A stretch of 64,000 bases of DNA from an uncultured Desulfovibrio sp. (GCA_934546745.1 CAKTDV010000002.1:62001-126000); one strand, 5' to 3'; shown: positions 1-9,140, numbered from the stretch's first letter. Program-made: numbers and translations. The notes: generated by a model not told the origin, from the sequence alone.

Positions 1-421
1 GCAGCATGTCCACATCCTTTTTCTCCTTGATGCGTTTCAGCAAGGATTCGCGATTTGTCCTTCTGGTTTCGGCGTCCCAGCCCGCGGAGTAGAAGCCGTC
101 TGGCAGAAAACGTACGGCCCTTCCCCCGGCATGGAGCGTAAGCCATTTCCACATGGCGGCAACATCTTCGGAATTTTCCGGTATGGGCACCGCGCCGTTC
201 TCAATGAGCCCCATGCGCCGCAGACCCACAGCCACCCCGTGAAGAATTTTCTGATAGTCGACAAAGGGGCCGCCCTCAACATAGGCGATGCGCCAGACCT
301 TTGGCGGCGCGGCTTCGGCGGAGTATGCCCGCGTGGCATCCCCGGGGATGCTGAACCAGCAGACAAGCGGAAGCAGGAGGAGAACGCGACGAACAGTGCG
401 GAAGAGGGACGACGAGGACAT
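1..421 (-). CDS. Periplasmic substrate-binding-like protein, partial
   Basis: The frame opens at an ATG at 421 and stays open to the window edge, so only the first 140 or so residues are visible. Residues 1-35 form a signal peptide: basic start, a leucine-rich core (VLLLLPLVCW) and an AYSAEA-like cleavage region. The mature part begins RIAYVEGGPFVDYQKIL, which resembles periplasmic ABC-type substrate-binding proteins of the ABC_sub_bind kind. It is the last visible gene of a minus-strand run with the racemase-like gene 28 nt upstream, so it is probably co-transcribed. I infer a ligand-binding or periplasmic role. The ligand is unknown, and a non-transport sensor partner is also possible. Confidence 0.6.
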   Translation of the reverse strand, partial: MSSSSLFRTVRRVLLLLPLVCWFSIPGDATRAYSAEAAPPKVWRIAYVEGGPFVDYQKILHGVAVGLRRMGLIENGAVPIPENSEDVAAMWKWLTLHAGGRAVRFLPDGFYSAGWDAETRRTNRESLLKRIKEKKDVDML

Positions 422-449
422 GGCATACCTGTTGTTACGGGATTCCGGG

Positions 450-1565
450 TCAAAAAATACAGGATTTGGGCACCAGGGGGTTGCGGAAGCTTTGGGCGAC
501 GGCCCAGTAGCCGGGAACAAAGGAAACCGTTTTCCCCTGCCAGAAGTCCTCCGCGCAGTCCGTTACGTCAAGAATAGTGTAGTTCCCGCTGAAATCCACG
601 ATTTCAGCCCCAGGGATATCCAGTTTCAACTGGCGTACATCGGTGTGCAGTATGCCACAGTCCAGCAGGACTCTCCTGCGCACGCCGGTACGGGTCAGGT
701 GGGCGGTTTCCCCCTGTCCGTTCAGGGCGCGAACCCGGGGCTGGCGAAGATCCCTGTCCATAACCTCAAGCACTGTGGCATCCAGTCTGAAGAGGTCGCG
801 CCGGAACGTTCCCCCCGCGGACGCTTTTCGATGATAGCTGTCATAGCCGAGCAGCAGAGGGTCCGCGATGCGCAGTTCCACGTGGCAGCCGGGCGGGCGG
901 ACAAACTCCCCGTGGTGTTCCGCCCACCAGTCCCAGAAGATGGATCCTCCGAGGCTGACAAGGTGGAACGACCGGCCAAGAATGGATCGCGCGCACGCCG
1001 CCGCATGGGCGAGTTCGTTCATGGCGATGGCGTCCGGGCAGGCTCCATAGAGACAGCCCATGGTAACGCCTATTCCCATCAGGTTCAGATGCCTGAATCT
1101 GCTGGCAATGGAATGGAAAAATTCGCCCGCGTGGTCTACGGGTATGCCTTCACGCATATCGCCCGCGTCGAGCATAATAAGGCAGTCATGCGGCCGGGCG
1201 TCACGTCCCCGGCGTTCGGAGGCCGCGTCCAGAGCTTCCAGCGCTTCCACGGAATCCACCGGGCTGCGGCTGAACAGTCGCACCACGTCATCGGCGCGGT
1301 GCAGCGGTGGCAGGCTGATGAGAACGGGCCGGTCTTCCGACGCGGGTTCCTCTGAAGCGACGTCATGTTTCCAGAACAGCGGCTCGTCCACTTCCGCCGC
1401 GCCATAACGGCGGTATCCCGCCTGTTTCACGGCTTCCACAACGGTTGGATGACAGGCCACCATTTTCAGAACCGGCATCAGGAGGAAGTTCCAGGCCCGT
1501 TCCAGGCGGGGCATTTGGCTCAGGTTCCAGCGGAGAGCATCCATATGCAATGTCATGGATGGCAT
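450..1565 (-). CDS. PLP-dependent alanine/ornithine racemase-fold enzyme
   Basis: 371 aa with the architecture of the alanine-racemase N-terminal (fold-type III PLP) family in its ornithine-racemase-like branch. The probable Schiff-base lysine is in PVLKMVACHP near residue 34. A barrel strand with LIMLDAGDMREGIP near residue 150 and a later VSLGGSIFW stretch match the order of motifs in that branch. The start ATG at 1565 is preceded by AAGGA at 8 nt. It lies 15 nt after the 486-aa gene and 28 nt before the binding-protein gene, so the four genes look like one transcript. I infer amino-acid racemisation or a related PLP reaction; the substrate cannot be read from sequence, and a decarboxylase-like relative is possible. 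Confidence 0.65.
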   Translation of the reverse strand: MPSMTLHMDALRWNLSQMPRLERAWNFLLMPVLKMVACHPTVVEAVKQAGYRRYGAAEVDEPLFWKHDVASEEPASEDRPVLISLPPLHRADDVVRLFSRSPVDSVEALEALDAASERRGRDARPHDCLIMLDAGDMREGIPVDHAGEFFHSIASRFRHLNLMGIGVTMGCLYGACPDAIAMNELAHAAACARSILGRSFHLVSLGGSIFWDWWAEHHGEFVRPPGCHVELRIADPLLLGYDSYHRKASAGGTFRRDLFRLDATVLEVMDRDLRQPRVRALNGQGETAHLTRTGVRRRVLLDCGILHTDVRQLKLDIPGAEIVDFSGNYTILDVTDCAEDFWQGKTVSFVPGYWAVAQSFRNPLVPKSCIF

Positions 1566-1580
1566 AGGGGAATCCTTGTC

Positions 1581-3041
1581 TTAAGAGTGATGTGAAAGCG
1601 TCAGGGAAGAAGAATGGCCTAACGCCGTAAACCAGCCGGGCAGCCGTTCTTTTTCGGGGATAATATCCTCATACTGGAACGCGAGCGAACAGAGAAAGGC
1701 GTCTCGCGTCCTTATGCCGCCGAAGCGTTCCCAGTCCCCTTCAGTGAGGCCGCCGTGCCAGAGGATATCCACCGGCCCGGCGGCGTGATCCGAGGCCGCA
1801 TGTCCAGCATCTGGAGCGCGAAGCGGGTGAAAACCAGCTCCCAGCGGACAACATGCGGAAAGCCCGCCGGCCCGCGCGTCATCTCCGCAGCGGCGCAAGG
1901 CCTCCGCTGTGCCTTTCACCATCCGGGGGAGATAGGTATACTGGAAGACGCCTCCCGCGCAGACAAGTCCTCTGGCCATGGCCAGGACGGCAAAGCAGAG
2001 GTAGAGGGAAGGAAGGAGGCGTCCGTCTTCCAGGGCTGTCATCAGTGTCCGTGCCGTCAGAGGGAACAGCATGTCCGGTCTTTCCGGCGCTGTCAGGGCG
2101 TTTTTCCTGGGAAGGAGCGTCAGGCGGACTCCCCGCCTTTTTGTATCTATGCCCCAGAAGAGCACACTGCCTTTCTCCAGTCTGTTCCCGTGGATTGTCC
2201 AGCAGGCTCGCGCATTGTTCAGGGTGTGGAGCAGCGCTTCCGTGAGTTCTGGTTCCAGCAGCAGATCGTGCACGAGGGAGCCCGGCCGTTGCAAATCCTG
2301 TATGATCAGTTTTTTGGCGAGGTGCGCAAGATCGAGGCTGGCCAGAGGGGGAAGCCGGAAGCCGGGGGCCGCCAATTCCCGCCACATAAGCGAATTTGCC
2401 ACGCTCATCTGATCCCGGAAGGAGTTTTGAGCGAGGACAAGAGGATGCAGATACACGTGTGTGATCAGCCGTTCCATCGCATGCCGTTCTCCGGAGGAGA
2501 ACGGAGACTGCGGCAGAGCGGCAAGGGCCTTTTTCACCTGATTGGGGTCATACGGGCCTCTTGCGCTGACAAAGGAGCGTCTGTCCGCATTGGACAACAG
2601 GGGGAAAGGAGAAGGTCTGGTCGTATCCGTGGAGCGCGGAGCAAGGAGAATGCCGCGTGGAAATGCCATATTGTCACACGGAACCCCCCCGCACGCGAAC
2701 AGCGGCACGGCATCCCGGCAGGCCAGCGCGAAGGCGAGATCGCCCTGCAGGAATTCCGGGTGAAAGTCCACACCGTGATGGTTAGCCGTCAGGGCAAGAA
2801 AACGCCGTTCCAACTCCCGGCGCACGGCCGCGCCCGTGTCGGGAGAAAAGAGACGGGCGGCCTCCCGTTCAGCCAGGGCGATCAGGTCTTCGCCGTCCTG
2901 GAGCGCCGTGCCTCTTTCGGGCATGGCATGGGCATATTCCGCAAGGGAAAGTTCACCGGCGGGGCCTTCCATGAGTGTCATGGCGTCGGGGATGGCGTCG
3001 CGAAGCTGGTTCAGGCAGCGTTCCCGGATGGTTCCGCTCAT
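1581..3041 (-). CDS. Unrecognised 486-aa cytoplasmic protein
   Basis: 486 aa, no signal peptide and no convincing membrane segments. I do not recognise the family. Notable stretches are LTANHHGVDFHPEFLQGD (around residues 90-110), which is rich in His and acidic residues and could be a metal or catalytic site, and FACGGVPCDNMAFPRG shortly after it. Both look like conserved enzyme cores rather than structural protein. The start ATG overlaps the stop of the upstream MFS fusion (3038-3041), showing tight translational coupling, and the racemase-like gene follows after 15 nt. The context suggests an enzyme working on the same small molecule as the racemase and transporter. No function is assigned. 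Confidence 0.75.
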   Translation of the reverse strand: MSGTIRERCLNQLRDAIPDAMTLMEGPAGELSLAEYAHAMPERGTALQDGEDLIALAEREAARLFSPDTGAAVRRELERRFLALTANHHGVDFHPEFLQGDLAFALACRDAVPLFACGGVPCDNMAFPRGILLAPRSTDTTRPSPFPLLSNADRRSFVSARGPYDPNQVKKALAALPQSPFSSGERHAMERLITHVYLHPLVLAQNSFRDQMSVANSLMWRELAAPGFRLPPLASLDLAHLAKKLIIQDLQRPGSLVHDLLLEPELTEALLHTLNNARACWTIHGNRLEKGSVLFWGIDTKRRGVRLTLLPRKNALTAPERPDMLFPLTARTLMTALEDGRLLPSLYLCFAVLAMARGLVCAGGVFQYTYLPRMVKGTAEALRRCGDDARAGGLSACCPLGAGFHPLRAPDAGHAASDHAAGPVDILWHGGLTEGDWERFGGIRTRDAFLCSLAFQYEDIIPEKERLPGWFTALGHSSSLTLSHHS

Positions 3042-5431
3042 GCTTCCTCCGCACGCGCCGGGCGTCCCGAGCGTGCCAGAATCAAAAAGGCAAACGAAAT
3101 GAGAAGGAATCCCGCGCCGATGATCCGGGCCGCCTCATCCACGTTCATGGCAAGCAGGACGGCGCCCGCGCACAGGGGGCCGAGCACCTGCCCCACGCGC
3201 TGAAGCGCATCCAGCAGGCCCATCGTCTGCTCCACACCGATGGCGCGGGCAATGTCAAGCTGCAGCAGGTATTCGCTTTGCGCGGGGATATTCAGCCCCG
3301 TGGCCAGGCCCACCAGCACCGCGCCGAGGAGCGTGGCGGGAAGGGGAGGAAGCACGGCCAGCCCAAGCAGGGAAAGGGCGGAAATGATACCCGCCGCACA
3401 GACCATGCCCGCCTTGGAGCGGGATTGCATCACCAGGCGGCTGAGTGGAGGCCCGCTGTAGATGACAAGCAGACAGTTGAGCATATAGATGCGACCGATG
3501 TCGGACTGTGCCGTACCCGCGCTTTTCAGATATACCGGCAGAAAATAATTAAGGAAGCCCACGCACAGCATGGCCGAAGGCACGAGACTGAGCAGGACGA
3601 AAGCCAGAAAACGCCTGTCGCCGAACAGACGGCGCAGCTGTCTGAAGGTTATCCGGGAACTCTTTTTTTCCTCCGTCCTCCCTTCGGATTTTCCCGGCAG
3701 AAGCAGCCTTGGCAGAGGCACGAGGCACAGCAGAAGTATGGCGGAAAGCAGGAAGACCGGCGCATAGCCGAAGCGTTCAGCAAGCATGGCGCCCATGGCG
3801 CTGCCACACAGGGAACCGGCGTACACCCCGGCGAACATGTCGGCCAGCATGCCATCCTTGACGGTACACGCCTGTGCGGTAAGCAGAGCCAGACCGTAAC
3901 CGGTTCCCACCAGCGCGCGCGCCACCACGAAATGCCACGGAGAGACGGCCAGCATGGAGCCGAGGTAGCCAACGCCCACCAGAGCCAGCCCCGTCATGAG
4001 CGGGGGCCGCGCCCCCGAATGCTGTATCCAGGCCCCGGCAAACAGAACGCTCAGTCCCGCCATGCCCATTTCGGCGGAAATGGGCAACCCCAACAGCATG
4101 TCGCGGGAAAGGCTCTCCGGGGGAACAAGTTCCGCCATGCGCAGGGGAATGAACGAAATGGACATGTCCATGGCGAAAAGCATGAAAAAGGCCAGCGGGC
4201 GCAGCAGCGCGCTGCGGCCGGGGGATGGGGAAGTCTGAACAGCGGAGGCCCTCTTTTTTGCATGGAACAGCTCCGCGCCGCGTGTGAGCAGAAGATACAG
4301 CTCCACCATGAAGATAAGCGAAACCGCCACTATGGTCAGCATGTCCAGCGCTGTGGCGCGCAGGCGATCCAGCCAGGGCGCGCGGACAATGGAAACGCGC
4401 AGGCTCCACCCGGAAATCCCTTCCTCCGGTTGGTGCTGAGAACGTTGCCCCATGCCGCTCAGCAGCGGAAAATTCCGTGTTTCCGGCAGCAGCGCGGTTC
4501 CTTCTGGCGCGCTTCCCGCGACACGGGTTCCCCTGGGGTCCAGGATTTCCAGCGCGATGGTTCCCTTATGCGCGGCGGCGATGCCGGACAGGTAGGTGTC
4601 GACGCTATCCATGCGCTCAAAGGAAACGCCGACCAGCAGAAGCCGGTTGAGGGCTTCCGTCAGCAGGACGCCCGTGCGCTCCGCGTCATGTTCAAGGCCT
4701 TCCGTGGAGCGGGAGCTGACGGCATGCAGGGCAAGCGTTCCGTTGGCAAGCATGACCAGAAGAAAAACGGCAATGCCGGACATACGGGCGGCGCGGGAAA
4801 GCCGTTCCCGCGCGTCGCCTTCGTGTGTTCTGCGCCCCAGCAGGGTAAGCAGGCGGGCGAGAAGCAGCGCCCCGCCAAGGGCGATGGCCCCCTGTGCGGC
4901 AAGCTGCCCCCTGAACATGGCGTGCAGATCGGCATCCAGCGGCGCACGGTCGATGCGGGCGCCGATATATCCGGCGATCTTTCCGTCGCGGCCGTTTACG
5001 GGCACGACGAGCGTGCGCCCGCCTTTATCCTCGCGCAGGGTAACGCCGTCCTTTTCCTCCAGAATACCGCCCGCATGAAAGGCGGAGGAAGGAAATGCGC
5101 CGTGGGAAAGAAGGACGTTTCCCTGCGCATCCAGAGCGGCCAGCGGCATTCCAGCCGCGTTTCCCGCGTGGGTCAGCAGCCTGTCAAGGCCCCGGTAGCT
5201 TTCCAGCTTCTTTCCGAAACGGAGGCCCGTGGCGACGTTCATGCGCAGGTTGTCCGCCGCTACACGGGCGGATGCCTGTACACCGTCCCATATCTCCCTG
5301 TTCAGAGAGGAAAACAGCAGCGCGTCATAGACAAGCAGGCTGCAGGCAAGCACGGCAAGCCATCCGGCGAGAGCCGTGAGCCTCCCGCATCCGCTGTCCA
5401 CATGGCCGGAAGGCGTTCCTTGCGTCATCAT
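3038..5431 (-). CDS. Periplasmic sensor domain fused to an MFS transporter
   Basis: 797 aa. A membrane segment at about residues 20-40 is followed by a periplasmic Cache-like region (NLRMNVATGL, then DAQGNVLLSHG and VPVNGRDGKIAGYIGA). A second membrane segment and a second extracytoplasmic portion follow, then a membrane anchor near residue 365. From about residue 395 to the end there is a full 12-helix major facilitator domain, including ARALVGTGYGLALLTAQ and a long cytoplasmic middle loop. Sensor modules of this type normally feed kinases, cyclases or chemoreceptors, so fusion to an MFS carrier is unusual. ATG codons at 5431 and 5428 are both possible starts, with AGGAG about 10 nt upstream. 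First gene of the four-gene operon. Substrate and transport direction are unknown. Confidence 0.8.
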   Translation of the reverse strand: MMTQGTPSGHVDSGCGRLTALAGWLAVLACSLLVYDALLFSSLNREIWDGVQASARVAADNLRMNVATGLRFGKKLESYRGLDRLLTHAGNAAGMPLAALDAQGNVLLSHGAFPSSAFHAGGILEEKDGVTLREDKGGRTLVVPVNGRDGKIAGYIGARIDRAPLDADLHAMFRGQLAAQGAIALGGALLLARLLTLLGRRTHEGDARERLSRAARMSGIAVFLLVMLANGTLALHAVSSRSTEGLEHDAERTGVLLTEALNRLLLVGVSFERMDSVDTYLSGIAAAHKGTIALEILDPRGTRVAGSAPEGTALLPETRNFPLLSGMGQRSQHQPEEGISGWSLRVSIVRAPWLDRLRATALDMLTIVAVSLIFMVELYLLLTRGAELFHAKKRASAVQTSPSPGRSALLRPLAFFMLFAMDMSISFIPLRMAELVPPESLSRDMLLGLPISAEMGMAGLSVLFAGAWIQHSGARPPLMTGLALVGVGYLGSMLAVSPWHFVVARALVGTGYGLALLTAQACTVKDGMLADMFAGVYAGSLCGSAMGAMLAERFGYAPVFLLSAILLLCLVPLPRLLLPGKSEGRTEEKKSSRITFRQLRRLFGDRRFLAFVLLSLVPSAMLCVGFLNYFLPVYLKSAGTAQSDIGRIYMLNCLLVIYSGPPLSRLVMQSRSKAGMVCAAGIISALSLLGLAVLPPLPATLLGAVLVGLATGLNIPAQSEYLLQLDIARAIGVEQTMGLLDALQRVGQVLGPLCAGAVLLAMNVDEAARIIGAGFLLISFAFLILARSGRPARAEEA

Positions 5432-5721
5432 TGACCGGTCTCTCCTGTCTGGTGTTGGGGCGCGGGGTATGCCAATGTTGCAGCGTTTTCCTAACCAACT
5501 TTTTTCCGTTTGACAATGAACGGCTCCTGAATCCGGGCCGTCTCAATCCGCGGCCGCCCCATCTCCGGGAGGAGGCGCATCCGGGGGGCCGTGCGTAGGA
5601 CCGCAAAGAAAATCCGGCGGCGGAACACTTGCGGGACGGTGGGAGATGGCGCATACTCCAAAAGGATCCCTGACCGCATCCCTTCCCAATATTCCTTTGC
5701 GGTTGAACCAAGGAGAAGGCT

Positions 5722-6660
5722 ATGAAATCCATGTTTTTTGTGCCGGCCCTGTTGCTTGGGGCATCCCTGATGGCGCCTGCCGTGCCGCAGGCCGCGCCCG
5801 CGCATGCGCCCCGTCATGAATATGTGCTGAAAAGCGTCATGCCGGTTGCGGGACGGCAGGGCGTCGCCTGCGACGGCAGGTACATCTATGTGAGCGACAG
5901 CGCCAAATTGCTCAAATACGATATGAAGGGCAATCTGATCAAGGTGAACGACAAGCCTTTTGAGGGATACAAAATCCCCTCAAATCATATCGGCGATATC
6001 GACGTGTACAACGGCGAAATCTATGTCAGCGCCGAAAATTTCATGGATGGCGTGGGCAAGGACATTCAGATTGCCATCCACGACGCCGAGACGCTCCAGC
6101 TGAAGCGTACTTTCGCGTTCGAGCCCGCGTCCGGGCAGATGGAAGTTTCGGGCATCACGGTGGATCCCGTCCGCCGGACGGTGTGGATGTGTTCATGGGT
6201 CGGCGAGGAAAGCGGGCGCTATCTCTATGAATACACGCTTGACGGCAAATATCTGCGCAAGGTGCACCTGCAACCCGTACCGCAGTGGGTGCAGGGCGTC
6301 TTCGCCTGGAACGGTTCCCTCTATCTGACGGCTGACGATGGCACGGCCGACGACAACGAGCCCGACAATCTGTACCGTGTGGATATTTCTTCCGCAACCA
6401 GCGCCCGGGTGGTGCATGAAAAGGCCTTTGACGAAGTGCTGCGTCAGGGGGAAATTGAGGGTTTGTGCGTCGATCCCTCAACGGGCGAGCTGCTGTTGCT
6501 GTACAATCGCGGCGCGCATATCGTGCTGGGCATGAACAAGGGGCTTTATCCCGGCTACGACAGGGAAATTCATGAAATCTACCGTTATGCCATGATTCTC
6601 GCTGGCGCGAAGGCAAAGGGGCGTCCTCTGCCTCCCCCGCCCGCCGCGCCCCGTCCGTAA
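5722..6660 (+). CDS. Secreted beta-propeller-like protein
   Basis: 312 aa with a clear signal peptide (basic MKS start, hydrophobic core, cleavage near PQAAPAHA). The mature protein has repeated blade-like strands such as GVACDGRYIYVSDSAKLLKYD, SGITVDPVRRTVWMCSW and GVFAWNGSLYLTADDG, typical of NHL or SdiA-regulated propeller folds, and ends in a proline-rich tail. It starts about 290 bp from the divergent sensor-MFS gene, with AAGGAGAAGG just upstream of its ATG, and is followed by a strong terminator, so it is monocistronic. I infer a periplasmic binding or scaffold role; no enzymatic motif is visible. Confidence 0.7.
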   Translation: MKSMFFVPALLLGASLMAPAVPQAAPAHAPRHEYVLKSVMPVAGRQGVACDGRYIYVSDSAKLLKYDMKGNLIKVNDKPFEGYKIPSNHIGDIDVYNGEIYVSAENFMDGVGKDIQIAIHDAETLQLKRTFAFEPASGQMEVSGITVDPVRRTVWMCSWVGEESGRYLYEYTLDGKYLRKVHLQPVPQWVQGVFAWNGSLYLTADDGTADDNEPDNLYRVDISSATSARVVHEKAFDEVLRQGEIEGLCVDPSTGELLLLYNRGAHIVLGMNKGLYPGYDREIHEIYRYAMILAGAKAKGRPLPPPPAAPRP

Positions 6661-6678
6661 CGCTTTTCATTGACGGGT

Positions 6679-6725
6679 AAACCGGCAACCCCTTCCTCCC
6701 GGAGGAGGGGATTGCCGGTTTTTTT
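6679..6725 (+). terminator. Rho-independent terminator after the propeller gene
   Basis: A long hairpin (AAACCGGCAA ... TTGCCGGTTT with an inner CCCC/CCTCC-GAGG/GGGG stem) followed by a run of seven T, 20 nt after the stop codon. Confidence 0.9.
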
Positions 6726-6769
6726 GTTGCGGCGCGGTACAGGGGCGGCGCTTGTGAAAGGGGCGCCTT

Positions 6770-6982
6770 TCAGAAGCAAGGCGCGCTGCAGGCCGCATGG
6801 GCGTGTGGCGGCACGGCCGCAAGCAGCGGCGCGATACCGTCGCCGTTATCCTCAAAGGGGAATGTGGGCAGGCGCAGTTCCGCCACATCCTGCAGAGGCG
6901 CCGACGAACCCTGGTCGCCGTCATTTTCCCTACAGGGAAGAACAAAGAGAGCATGAGGGGACGCGATTGCTGAAGAGTACAT
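6770..6982 (-). CDS. Small protein of 70 aa, unknown
   Basis: A short frame of 70 codons starts at ATG 6982 with a near-perfect GGAGGAAGCC just upstream, which is the main reason to call it. The product (LFVLPCRENDGDQG then LRLPTFPFEDNGDG) has three cysteines, no signal peptide and no membrane segment. It lies alone between two terminators, in a 400-bp region that is otherwise empty. Both strands are open here because of GC bias, so coding status is uncertain. Confidence 0.4.
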   Translation of the reverse strand: MYSSAIASPHALFVLPCRENDGDQGSSAPLQDVAELRLPTFPFEDNGDGIAPLLAAVPPHAHAACSAPCF

Positions 6983-7084
6983 GGCTTCCTCCCGGACTCC
7001 CCGCCCGCGCGGAGGCGCGGCGAGGATGTCGATTTTTTGTTTGTTATGAAAAAAAGCAAAATTGATGCCATGTACGTCTATGTC

Positions 7085-7123
7085 AAAAAAGGCCGGAAGC
7101 CCATGTGGACTCCCGGCCTTTTC
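7085..7123 (-). terminator. Bidirectional terminator after the TauE/SafE operon
   Basis: AAAAAAGGCCGGAAGCC and its complement GGACTCCCGGCCTTTT form a stable stem with A/T tracts on both sides, just past the stop of the 242-aa gene. Confidence 0.8.
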
Positions 7124-7143
7124 TATAACAGGGGAAGCTCTGG

Positions 7144-7872
7144 TTAACCTTCCTGCTTGACCTTGGACTTGGTCATGGCAAGGCCGATACCTTCGAAGAG
7201 CTCAAAGATGGAGAAGCCATACCACAGGGTGTAGAGCACGTAGAAGATGAGCATGCCGGACATGAGCCAGATATGATCCGCGACCTTGACGGCGGTAACG
7301 CTGAAGAAGTTGTTACCGGGTTCAATGGCGCGCCGGATAACCTGATCCACTACCTGGGCCTCGGCGATCAGGCTCTGCTTCTGCAGTTCCTTGATGCTGG
7401 GAGAAAGCGCATACCACCAGGCGCGGGCGACCTTGAGAGCGTTCTCGCCGCCGTATTTCTGGGAGACGCTGTCGGCGTCGTTGTGATAGAGGCGATCCGC
7501 GTCGTCGGTGGCCGAGGCCAGCAGGGCCCCAAGGTTCCCCTGATAGCTCAGTTTGCCATCGGCAAAGCTGGCCTGTGCGCCCGCCTTCTGGAAAGCGAGA
7601 ACGGCGGTTTCGCCCAGTTCGGGCTTCTTCAGTTTGACGTTGATGTTGACGTTGAGCGTTTCCACCTTTTTGATGCTGTCACGCACACCGGGGATGAAAT
7701 ACGAGGACCCCTTGGAGAGTTCGTTGAACACGTTGTCCGCGTACTGCAGGCCCGTGACGGGCTTGCCGTGTTCGTCATGCATGACGGGCGTCAGCAGGAT
7801 GAAGAACAGGATCAGGAATGAGATGAGAAGAATGGATCCCCGGATGAAGGGGCCTTTTTCATGGATAAGCAT
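7144..7872 (-). CDS. Two-helix membrane protein paired with TauE/SafE permease
   Basis: 242 aa. One N-terminal membrane helix (residues about 10-29, ILLISFLILFFILL) and one C-terminal helix (about 204-225) enclose a hydrophilic domain of about 170 residues that is probably periplasmic. No catalytic motif is seen. Its start is only 2 nt after the stop of the permease gene, so translation is coupled and the two products probably form one complex. I infer an accessory or regulatory subunit of the permease; the family is otherwise unknown to me. Confidence 0.7.
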   Translation of the reverse strand: MLIHEKGPFIRGSILLISFLILFFILLTPVMHDEHGKPVTGLQYADNVFNELSKGSSYFIPGVRDSIKKVETLNVNINVKLKKPELGETAVLAFQKAGAQASFADGKLSYQGNLGALLASATDDADRLYHNDADSVSQKYGGENALKVARAWWYALSPSIKELQKQSLIAEAQVVDQVIRRAIEPGNNFFSVTAVKVADHIWLMSGMLIFYVLYTLWYGFSIFELFEGIGLAMTKSKVKQEG

Positions 7873-7874
7873 GC

Positions 7875-9140
7875 TTACGCCTCCCCTCTGAGCTTGCCGA
7901 GATTCAGGAAGAACTTGCTGAACACCCAGATTCCGAAGAAGGCGACGACACCCCAGAAGACGACGTTGCCCACTTCCTCGATCCAGTGGCAGACCGTGGG
8001 AGACCAGTCAAGCACTTCCATTTCCACCAGTTTTTTGGGCAGCGTGGCGGCGCGGTTGATGAAGCCGGAAATGATGGAGATGGCATAGAAACCGCGGATA
8101 TGGACGCCCTTGACGACCTTGGTGGTCAGCGCGCCGACCTGGATGCCGAGCAGGGAGCCGAGCAGCATGCCTACGGCCAGGGTGTAGAACACGTAGCCGT
8201 AAATGGCGTACTGGCCGATGGAGGCCAGACCGGCCGTGAAGATGATCTGGAGGATGTCCGTACCCACGGTTGTCATGGAAGACACACCGAAGATGTACAC
8301 GAACATGGGGAAGGTGACGAAGCCGCCGCCGACGCCCATGATGGCGGCGAGCATGCCGACCACGGCGCCGCCGGCCGCGATGATCCAGCCGGAAATGCGG
8401 CGGCCGCCGGGAACGAGGTCTTCGTCAAAGGTGATCATGGGCGGAACGTTCATGCCCTGCAGCTTCATGGAGATGCCGGTCATGCCCACAGCGCCGCCGT
8501 GGGCATCGTTGCTCTGCGCCGCGTTGGTGCCACGCGTGGCCTTGAGGAAGTCAAACAGGGCGTAGAAGCCGAGAAAACCCAGCAGGACGGCGTAGATGGT
8601 GCTGATGAACAGTTCGGACAGCAGCGGGTCGGCATTGTAGAGACCCTTGTTGATGGCGCCGCCGATGAAGGTGCCCGCGCCGGAGCCTACCAGGAAGGCG
8701 ACGGCGAGCTTGACGGACACGTTGCCCAGCTTCTTGTGCACGGTCGTGCCCATGATGGCCTTGGCGAAGATATGGAACAGGTCCGTACCCACGGCAAGAA
8801 TACCCTTGACGCCGGCCGCCATGAGCGCGGGCGTGATGATGAAGCCACCGCCTGCGCCGATACAGCCGGTAATCAGACCGGCGGCCAGGCCTACCGCGAT
8901 GGAGGCCAGAAAGATGGTTGTTGTGTAGAAGGCGGGCGCATAGGCGGACTTGCCGCCCAGCATTTCGTGGGCCTCATAGGCTTCCGCCCCGCAGACCAGC
9001 AGGATGGGCGCGGCCAGCGCCAGCAGGATCAGGAGTTTCCTGCGGTTTTTGATGATGGACGTACTGACTTCCAGATCCCATTTGGCATAGGCCTGGGAGC
9101 TGCTCAAGAGAAAGTTGTACAAATCTCTGCCGAAGCTCAT
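7875..9140 (-). CDS. TauE/SafE (TSUP) family anion permease
   Basis: 421 aa integral membrane protein with the internal duplication of the TSUP family: GCIGAGGGFIITPALMAAG in the first half and GVGGGFVTFPMFVYIFGV in the second, each followed by a VGTD motif. An N-terminal cytoplasmic segment of about 40 residues precedes the first helix. The ATG at 9140 (MSFGRDLYNF) is preferred over an upstream extension because GGAGGAG lies just before it. The family moves sulfite, sulfoacetate and similar small organic or sulfur anions, mostly as exporters. In a sulfur-respiring organism a sulfur oxyanion is a fair guess, but the substrate is inferred. Confidence 0.85.
   Translation of the reverse strand: MSFGRDLYNFLLSSSQAYAKWDLEVSTSIIKNRRKLLILLALAAPILLVCGAEAYEAHEMLGGKSAYAPAFYTTTIFLASIAVGLAAGLITGCIGAGGGFIITPALMAAGVKGILAVGTDLFHIFAKAIMGTTVHKKLGNVSVKLAVAFLVGSGAGTFIGGAINKGLYNADPLLSELFISTIYAVLLGFLGFYALFDFLKATRGTNAAQSNDAHGGAVGMTGISMKLQGMNVPPMITFDEDLVPGGRRISGWIIAAGGAVVGMLAAIMGVGGGFVTFPMFVYIFGVSSMTTVGTDILQIIFTAGLASIGQYAIYGYVFYTLAVGMLLGSLLGIQVGALTTKVVKGVHIRGFYAISIISGFINRAATLPKKLVEMEVLDWSPTVCHWIEEVGNVVFWGVVAFFGIWVFSKFFLNLGKLRGEA

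Noticed and set aside
2975..5434. An 819-codon plus-strand frame.
   Set aside because: Antisense to the sensor-MFS gene; very rich in Gln, Arg, His and Gly, with no domain, typical of GC-driven shadow frames.
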